Source: Zhengitettix transpicula (lineage: Eukaryota > Arthropoda > Insecta > Orthoptera > Tetrigidae). From it: 64,000 nt of DNA. Within the stretch, counting starts at the first letter, position 1. Each line of letters starts with the position of its first letter. The translations under genes were made by a program, and so were the position numbers. The notes beneath the pieces were generated by a model. It searched no databases, was not told where the DNA came from, and saw only the letters and a program-made list of their open reading frames with translations. The stretch lies in contig CM073592.1 of NCBI GenBank assembly GCA_037074705.1, positions 51,754,129 to 51,818,128 on the forward strand. The letters run 5' to 3'. Shown here piece after piece: positions 56,859 through 64,000 of this stretch.

Positions 56859-56900
56859 AGCTGCAGAGGGTTGCATTGTGTGGTATTTATTTTCTCACTT
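56859..56900 (+). repeat. Target duplication copy 3 and right half of split hammerhead-like motif
   Basis: AGCTGCAGAGG (56859-56869) runs into GTTGCATTGTGTGGTATTTA, the 3' half and flank of the GTGTGGTATTTAT subfamily. Confidence 0.55.
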
Positions 56901-57614
56901 AACACTCCTGACTGTTTGTTGACTAATTTATTATTTTTCATCTAATACAGACATTTGTTAGACCATTTAAATTTGGAAAATATTTTTTTTTTACGATTTA
57001 TGAAAAAAATATCGTAGACGCGTTATTTCAAGAACAGATTTCGCGGAAGTGTAGCGCTGATCCCAATTGGAAGCTGAACTTGAGGTACGTTAAAGACTAA
57101 TCGAGAATTATATAGAGGATCTAAATTCAGAGTAAGTGCTGTTCTTTTTTTATTATTCTGTCCAATAACTGCTGCGGAGAAATAAGAGGAAAAAAATTAT
57201 CAAAGTAATGCGTGTCCACGATACAGTACGCGGTTATTAATCTTACGAAGTCTAGTCGTGCACATTGTGTTTTTAATGAGCAACTTAGAGTGTTGGAGGC
57301 TTTCTCTAAGTATTCAGCGACAGCGATCTTACACAAGGAGGTAGCAATGTGATGAACAGCGTGTCCCAAGCAACCACCGCTTTGTCTTTTTAACGGCATG
57401 AATATATTAGTACGAGAGAAATCTCTATGGGTATAAAATTTGCATCCAAATCTTTCAGAAATGGACACAAAACAAGGAAATTAGTCGTAAATGTATTTGA
57501 AACACACGTAATACTATCACATACATTAGTAAGTGGTTCAGAAATTTCTTTTTAATTTATTAATTTATTATTCTTCATGCTATCAATATGAAACATAACA
57601 CCAAATAGGCGTTT
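56901..57614. other. No gene recognised
   Basis: A 113-codon minus frame at 57127-57468 has no motif I recognise. It adjoins the mariner remnant but does not continue it. Confidence 0.4.
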
Positions 57615-57930
57615 ACCTCAAGTATCTCTTCATATTCGCCCGGAAAACTATTTAATTAGATTCGGAAATAATCGCTTAGAGCTAAATCTGGTGAATACGC
57701 AGGCATGTGAGAGGTTCTATCTTCATGGAGAGGAGAAAGTTTTTTTCTTGGCCAAAAGTAAATCGTTTATCTCAAAGGTCAAAACGCGGTAGCCATGAAT
57801 GATGTAACATTTTCCCCATCCTTGGGTGCATTACCACCCGCTTCGTCCCTCTGTGTGGACAGTTGCTTCTATTCAGGGGTGTAAAATTGAATTCACGTTT
57901 CAGCAACCGTCGACAAAAACGCAGTTGATT
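57615..57930 (-). pseudogene. Decayed mariner transposase, C-terminal half
   Basis: The minus strand has a degraded VDxx...W block near 57915. After frameshifts it reads ENVTSFMATAF (compare GKVMATVFW), LLAKKKTF, EDRTSHMPAYSPDLALSDYF and FPGEYEEILEVNAYL. The SPDLALSDYF block carries the third catalytic aspartate of mariner D,D34D. Several stops and frameshifts. The sequence around GAAGCAACTGTCCACACAG is shared with the mariner at 28.1 kb, so both belong to one subfamily. Confidence 0.82.
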
Positions 57931-58329
57931 TTCATTAAAAAAAGAAAACAATACAGTGCTGCAAACGTTTCGTTCCAGTGCATTTGTTGGCAAGGGTTAA
58001 AACTTTTGCTACAATTTTTCTACTAGGCACTGGCAGCTCAATATGAATTTTGTGCTAACATTACTTTCAGTTATTGTTGTGAAGAAACGCGTCTCATTCA
58101 GTTTGAAACTATTCTACACCGCCTACCGAAATAATAGAGAATGAAAAAAATTATATAATGAAGTAAAAGAAATAAAATTCTTCTGGATTATTTTTCGGTA
58201 AAGAAAGAATATTTATACATAAAAAAATGATTGCTCATCAAGAACATCGGGCTGAATGTCTTTTTTTTTCAAATATATGATAATTTTGACACTGTAACAT
58301 GTCAATTTACCCAATTATTACCGGAATTT

Positions 58330-58510
58330 TTGTCAAATAACATCCGTTGGTTTATGGACAAGTTAAAAACTATTCTCAAGTGGTGGAAGCAAAACAATTT
58401 TCTTGGACCATCCAAATTTTACTCCTCATTCATCACCTCAGTTAACATTTCCAGAGCTTATGCCCTTCCAAAAATTCACCAACCTGACCTATCTTTTAGT
58501 TTTGTGTTTA
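58330..58510 (+). pseudogene. Penelope-like element RT fragment
   Basis: The frame reads LKTILKWWKQNNFLGPSKFY, then SRAYALPKIHQPDLSF. The (R)AYGLPKIHKP block is the hallmark at the start of the Penelope-like reverse transcriptase domain, preceded by the usual helical segment. The catalytic YVDD region and GIY-YIG endonuclease are absent. It matters because Penelope-like elements are known carriers of hammerhead motifs like those scattered in this window. Confidence 0.78.
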
Positions 58511-60633
58511 TTTTTGTGTGATTTGTAAATTCTATATTTGATGATAGTTCATTCTCGAATCATTAATTATTTACTAATACATATTGAATATTTTTATTAG
58601 AACTGTACATATTATATTATACCCTTAGTATAGTTAAAGAATTATTATTTTTTCTATTAATATATTTTACTTATGTTGAACAGGGAAATTTGTGCTCCCG
58701 AATTTTGATGTTAACTACAAATTATTTATAATTGTAGCATTAAATTCTTATATTGTAATTTTATGTATTGACGTGTCCTATTTCCTCATACGAGGAATAT
58801 GGAATAAAATATAAATAATACAACATTTCCTCCTACTTTCATAACGTAACATCTGTTAGTTCAGACGTACTTAGTTTTAAAAGGAAATGTAAATAATTAA
58901 CAATTCAAAAAAATTGAATTCTATTATAGCGCTAAAAAAAATATTAATGAACACACCACGGTTAAAAATTAATAAAACTGAATTTAAGAAAAAACTAAGT
59001 TAATGCTTCATTCGATTAGGAAATTAATGGAATTAAATTTAATATGGTATTTGAATGTAAAAATATCTACCTTTGATTTATTTATAATTAAATATAGTTG
59101 TAGAAATGGCTTTGCTGAATTTACGTCCTTATAACCTTGGTCTCTGTAGGAACTGTGGAATAGAGTCTTCTTATGTGATGGTTTGTAAATATTGAGACAG
59201 AAGAGAAATTTTCAAGATACATTTAATACTAGATTAAAATAACAGATAAGTGTTCCCGGAAAATCTTAGCAAATTCATGAATAATTCGTACAAAGGAATC
59301 AGTGGACAGAAAGATAGATAAAAGATTTTTTTAAACTCATTAAAGTAGTTACTCATTGCAAGAAGATTACACGGTGAAAGGTCCAAAATAATAAAACAAA
59401 AGAGGGAATTTATCGTCATTGCTGGTAATGCAAGACACAGGCTTTCGGCAGGAAATTAGGATTATTTAATTGGGAAATAGTGACCGATAAGTAAATATTA
59501 CTTGTTTAACGAAATGAATTCTCAAGTAAAAAAATTGAAAGTCTCAGATCTGTGTGGCTATCAGCAGCAGGAGCAGAGTAGGACCAGGGCGTGAGCGTGG
59601 CCATGCGTTACAGATCGTGACGGGACTCGAAGCCCGCCCCATTGTTCAAGGCCAAGGTCGCCGCGAACGCCAGGAGCTGCGGCAAGCTTCTGCAGCCTTT
59701 GCATCATCCATTAATCAATAGCGCCTCCGCACACCCGCCCCAGCTTCCTCTGTACCTAATAAAAACGATTACATCACAACCTTTCAATTTGCTTTGCTAG
59801 ACTAAAGACACGTTTCCTTTACCAAAGTTTCCATTACAGACATGTGCTCGTTTAACATTTTAACTTCCTTCAACGACATTGGACTGTTGGTAAATCGCGT
59901 CTCTTCACATCTTGACCACCGGGGAGTTGTTTCAAACATCTGTGAAAAGTCTGAGAAATTGCCAATGGTGCGTATTTTTAGTTGTCTGACAAGGAACAAC
60001 AATCACTTTTCCAGCAAAGCCGAAAACTAGAACTACGAGTTTAGCTTCGTTACAGTAATAATAAATGAGAATTGCGTGTGATGTTCAATCAACACTCGTG
60101 GAAAAGAAAACCGTCTAGGAGACGTGGGATTTGATAGTTAACAAACTTTCGTTCTGATTTGGCTGATACTCGGAAATAGGGAATGTTCGGGATCGTAAAT
60201 TAATTATTAACAAATAAAGAAGGCAATTATTTAAATTATACACTTTTGAAGTACCCATAATTATGAGAAGAAAACTATTAATTTAAAATTCGAGAGAAGG
60301 TCCCATTGGTATGGTTCCAAATGATAAACAATTATTTATCTACTTAATTAATATTATTGATCCAAACAGTCACAAATTGTTATGCAGACAAGTATTTGCA
60401 ATTTCACTATTAATCTATTTATAAATTAATAGTTTATCTTATCGGCATTTGATTTAACAATTGAAGTTCCTGTACGATTTTTATTTCCCGAAAGGTTTTG
60501 AATGAATTTTAAAATTCAGTAGTTGCACTTTTGAACTAATACAAGGAAAACGAGATTATGAAATACGACAGTGAAATATCCACAACTACGGAAATGTATC
60601 CATGTAAAAAAACACGAATATCAACAATATCAA

Positions 60634-60682
<49 letters not shown>

Positions 60683-61554
60683 CAGAAAATAAAAAATAAA
60701 TAAAATGTGTCAATTTATAAATGAGGAATAAATGAAAGTGGAGAAAAATTAATAATACATAAACGGGAAGATGAAAAAGTACAACACTGTGGGAAAACTG
60801 ACTATTACAAAACTTTATCCTAGAGTACTCCCCAAATATTAAATTTTTGCTATTTTTGAATATATATAACCTCATAGTTTACCTTTAGCCCTAATTTTTA
60901 TTAAAAAGTTGAATTTTCTTCAAAATTGTCTGACGAATGATTTATTGACGGTTTTGTATTCTTCCCCAATGTTTTCAACCAGTAATCATTTTAATAAGAA
61001 AACTAAGTAATAATTTTATAAGTATTCATTTTTTGAAAATGTGTAGCTTTCGGCAATGTTGTTACAAACGTTGTTGACTTTGTTCTACTCTGAATTAAAC
61101 CTCAAAGTTCCATATTCATAAATCTGTTGGGCAAGTGAAACCATTGAAGAAATGGATTTAATCATCATAAAGATTTTGATTACATTTAAGACCGTAAATA
61201 TTGGAAATCGTTGAGAATACTTTTATTAAAGTACATTTAAAAAACCGTTAAAATTATTAATATTAATATTAACCAACCTCGAAGTATGAGAAATAGGAGA
61301 GCTGTAATTGTGATCCAACCGTTGTCCCCGTTAATTTTAATCAAGAGGACCTTAGAGCTGAAAAGTGGTGAAAGGCGCTAATGGTTTGTTAGGAAAGAGT
61401 AATTTTGTCGCCTGTGCTATAATTGAGTTTGATTTGTTCGTAAGCCACCGTGTTTGCTAGGCATGGCCGTTGCTACCGTGGAGACCACACCAGTGTTTGC
61501 GTGAGGCCCACCTTGTTTGCTGCGGTCAGCAAACAGCAGCCACGCCACCATGAA
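58511..61554. other. No gene; GC-rich island at 59560-59760; (TA)n at 60637-60678
   Basis: Mostly AT-rich. The 200-bp island at 59560-59760 is GC-rich with CG dinucleotides but has no clear frame. It might be regulatory, an exon or an old repeat. A pure TA tract lies at 60637-60678. Confidence 0.4.
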
Positions 61555-61679
61555 AGCTATCCGACCTCTTCAACAAGGCCAAATCTGACTTCAACGTACC
61601 CTCAAGGGTTACCCAATTTCCTCCACGCTGTTCCCAGGGTTCTCATCGAAACATTAAAAAATTGGTAAATTACTCTGAA
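61555..61679 (+). repeat. Long inverted repeat, left arm
   Basis: 125-bp arm matching the reverse complement of 61744-61868. The first about 73 bases (AGCTATCCGACCTCTTCAAC onward) are identical, then seven differences cluster in about 25 bases. Confidence 0.92.
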
Positions 61680-61743
61680 AAGCCAAAAAGTAAATCGCGG
61701 TGCCAGAACCATCAAAATTATATGTATACTTAAATATAATTAC

Positions 61744-61868
61744 TTCAGAGTAATTTACCAATTTTTTAATGTTTCAAAGAGAACCCGTGGGGCAGCTTGG
61801 AGGAAATTGGGTAACCCTTGAGGGTACGTTGAAGTCAGATTTGGCCTTGTTGAAGAGGTCGGATAGCT
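61744..61868 (-). repeat. Long inverted repeat, right arm
   Basis: Reverse-complement partner of 61555-61679, separated by a 64-bp spacer. A transcript through both arms would form a hairpin of about 125 bp. Confidence 0.92.
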
Positions 61869-62265
61869 TTTTTTTGCAGTTCTCTGTCCCACATATCGAA
61901 TATCTCTGGCATTCATGTTCTTTTCGTAATTGTGATGATACGTAGCTTGACAAAAAATTGAGACTGATGCCATAACTTTGTTTCTTCGTATCCTATGAAC
62001 ACATTACTGGTGGTCGCCTTCAAAGTAGCACCACTCTGAGTCAACAAACTTCTGAATGCGTCCCTTCCACTACTTTCATTCAGTGAGGCTGCGCTGGAGC
62101 TTCGTTGTTTTCACTTAAACCACTTCCACCGTTGTAAAACAGGTCACTTTAAGCGCCAAGTTGCTTTTGAAAATAGGAAGATATCGCACGGGGAATACTG
62201 GTGATATTAAGGGACAGAGATATTTTTACTAGCCAAAAATTGTTGGTTAATTTTTTGAGGAATGA
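61869..62265 (-). pseudogene. Mariner transposase C-terminal remnant
   Basis: The minus strand reads QQFLASKNISVP, a stop, YSPCDIFLFSKATWRLK, and in another frame LALKVTCFTTVE, SLTE, and IQKFVDSEWCYFEGDHQ, then a stop. This follows the order PYSPDLAPCDFFLFPKLK...WxxCI---G-YFEGD at the C-terminus of some mariner transposases. The residues between PY and CD are deleted. It is a different subfamily from the one at 28.1 and 57.8 kb. Confidence 0.72.
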
Positions 62266-63455
62266 GGATAAAGGACTTCGAACGACTCGCTTTTTCTCTT
62301 AGGTGCTTCCCTACGCATGGATCATACGTGAAGATTTTCCGTGTCTCATGAACTGAAGTAACACTTAAACAATGGGTTCGCATCCATTAAGTCTTTTTTA
62401 GTTTCACGGGAAATGTAATGTAAACGCACCGATCACTGCACACCCACTGCTACTGAGACGATCAATCCAACTGTAACTTAGATAGACTTTGGATCTCCCA
62501 ATTGAAATATTTATAAAAAAACCTTTATTTGTGACCATCTGAATTTAATGTCCTCTCAGTCTTATATGACTCGGATTGTGATGATTAGGCTTGATTATAA
62601 TTTCGTGATTTGCGTATTCTGATTCCGAAAACAAGCAGTACTGTCACAGTCTTCTTGTGTTGCGTAACCTGCTATATTAAAATCATTATTCGCAAACAAA
62701 GCGTAACATTTACGGTTCTCCTTATTTATTCATTCATTCCTTTTACTATCTGAGATCCGTTACATTATTCTTTGTATAATATTTATCGAATACTATTTTA
62801 TTTATTATTGGTGACTTCCTTCCGTTGAGAACACACTTGAAAGCATTCCATGCCGCTTTTTTTATATTTATGGATTGAATTTTAGCATTTTTCTACTGGC
62901 GCATTATCAAAGTCTGTCAGATTTTTATTCATGGATAATTCATTTTCTTCCATTAGTCGAAATTTGCCTTTTTTTACAAAGTCATTAGACATTGATATCC
63001 AACCTAAGCCTCTTGGAGGTAAAATAAACACATATCCATCCAAACGGTTCTCTTTGGCGATAATTTAACTACAAAATATGAGAATACGTTCCATAAAATT
63101 AATGTTATAGAAATTTATGTCATCTTAAAATTACAGTAAAATGACAAGTTTCCAGGAAACTGAAAAGGACCGATGAAGAGTGTTTTTGAGGATTGCAAAA
63201 AACGTTGAGCACTGGAATTAGAGAAATATAGGAAAAGTCTATAAGGTTAAAATATGGAAAAAGTTAAAAATATATTTTTTATTAATTAGCAACTAATTTA
63301 GTATTCATCAAAATGTTGTGTTTTGATTACTTTCGACAATATTTTCCTAACATTCGTTTCTATGTTGTAGCACACCTCATTGCAAAATAAATGCAATAGC
63401 AAGTAAGTCCGAAAATATTTATGGAGTTATTGTTTTTCCTACTTGACAACAAATT
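62266..63455. other. No gene recognised
   Basis: AT-rich sequence, no motif seen. Confidence 0.5.
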
Positions 63456-63494
63456 TCTACGTTTCATCCCTTACTTTTCGACTTCTTCAGAAGA
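63456..63494 (-). repeat. Hammerhead-like motif
   Basis: Minus strand: CTGAAGA (63484-63490), a middle with limited pairing, then GAAACGTAGAAA (GAAACGT at 63459-63465). Single and without an inverted partner. Confidence 0.4.
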
Positions 63495-63778
63495 TTCATT
63501 AAATTTACAAAATTTATTAAATTATTAATTTGAATAATTTTTAGTATACGAAGATTTAATGCTTAAATGCAACATTATCGAACAGTAAAATCTGATTCAT
63601 GATCGTCTTTCTTTTCATATTGAGTGAATCATATCATCAATTTTAATATTGTGAAATCTACAGTGACTGTAAGTATTATTTATGTCTTTGAAACTTAAAA
63701 CGTTGAAGAGCTCAAGTGAGTAAATACTGACTGCATAAATGTTTTGTATGCTAAAACTTCTCATTCTATGCAAGTAAG

Positions 63779-64000
63779 CAGTGGCGGCTGGTGTATATGT
63801 GCACATGTGCTACAGCACTTAATTTAATTTAGAATAAATGAGTTCTCCTTAACTTTTAGAACCTTAAAATTAATTGTGTTTTAACGTTGCGAATTTCTGC
63901 TTTGATATGGAAGACTTTAAACTCCCCGCCTTACGCCGCACTCGCTCCCGCTAATGCAGCCTGCAGCCATGTCTGTGCTACTCACAGATCAAGCTCACGA
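63779..64000. mobile_element. Possible left end of a hAT-like element
   Basis: CAGTGGCGGCTGGTG starts near 63779, followed by GTGCTACAGCAC. CAGTGGCG is a common start of hAT terminal inverted repeats. The other end lies outside the window, so neither the inverted repeat nor an 8-bp duplication can be tested. Confidence 0.35.

Noticed and set aside
57955..57985. AACGTTTCGTTCC resembling the hammerhead-like motif
   Set aside because: It lies next to the mariner remnant and lacks the CTGATGA half.
1..64000. CRISPR arrays, bacterial operons or riboswitches
   Set aside because: No regularly spaced short repeats with unique spacers and no prokaryotic gene organisation. All repeats seen fit eukaryotic mobile elements or microsatellites.

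Overview
This 64 kb window looks like non-genic DNA from a large, AT-rich insect nuclear genome. Several signs point that way. Dispersed retroposons, non-LTR LINE tails of the arthropod type, mariner, piggyBac and PIF/Harbinger remnants, long (TA)n tracts and eukaryotic tRNA genes are all present. No frame resembles a host protein gene: the longest open frame is 136 codons and resembles nothing I know. The repeat style suggests a large polyneopteran-type genome (cockroach, stick insect or orthopteroid), but that is a guess from style, not a species call.

Layout. 1-8 kb: a LINE RT tail at 2.4 kb (- strand), copies of a poly(A)-tailed SINE-like element ('element A'), and a tandem repeat at 5-6.4 kb. 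One unit of that tandem repeat is interrupted by a chimera of element A and a Ty1/copia RT fragment. 7.5-10.2 kb: foldback units carrying hammerhead-ribozyme-like motifs (CTGATGA ... GAAACGT) in inverted pairs and ending in (TA)n. 11.7-12.1 kb: two tRNA-Gln genes (- strand) that differ at a single base, the first anticodon position. 14-29 kb: more element A pieces, two short mariner fragments, a 220-bp tandem dimer with a hammerhead-like motif per unit (26.1-26.6 kb), tRNA-derived SINE heads, and a decayed mariner (27.3-28.3 kb). 29.6 kb: a 5'-truncated LINE insertion with a perfect 15-bp target duplication. 32-41 kb: three consecutive perfect hairpins, a piggyBac C-terminal cysteine domain, a possible TATA promoter, and LINE and copia RT remnants. 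44-48 kb: further LINE and element A pieces. 54.6-55.7 kb: a 1,078-bp PIF/Harbinger relic with TIRs, TTA duplications, a MADF fragment and a transposase fragment. 55.7-56.9 kb: two element A copies inside what appears to be a hammerhead-like motif. 57.6-62.3 kb: mariner remnants, a Penelope-like RT fragment and a 125-bp-arm inverted repeat. 63.8 kb: a possible hAT end.

How it fits together. The tRNA-Gln genes are the only functional genes I can defend. The main theme is short elements built around hammerhead-like motifs. They occur as outward-facing inverted pairs, as a direct-repeat dimer, and once split by another transposon. A Penelope-like RT fragment lies in the same window. Hammerhead motifs are known from Penelope-like elements and retrozymes. 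The repeated inverted-pair arrangement, its coupling to (TA)n tails, and the dimer are what most deserve follow-up.
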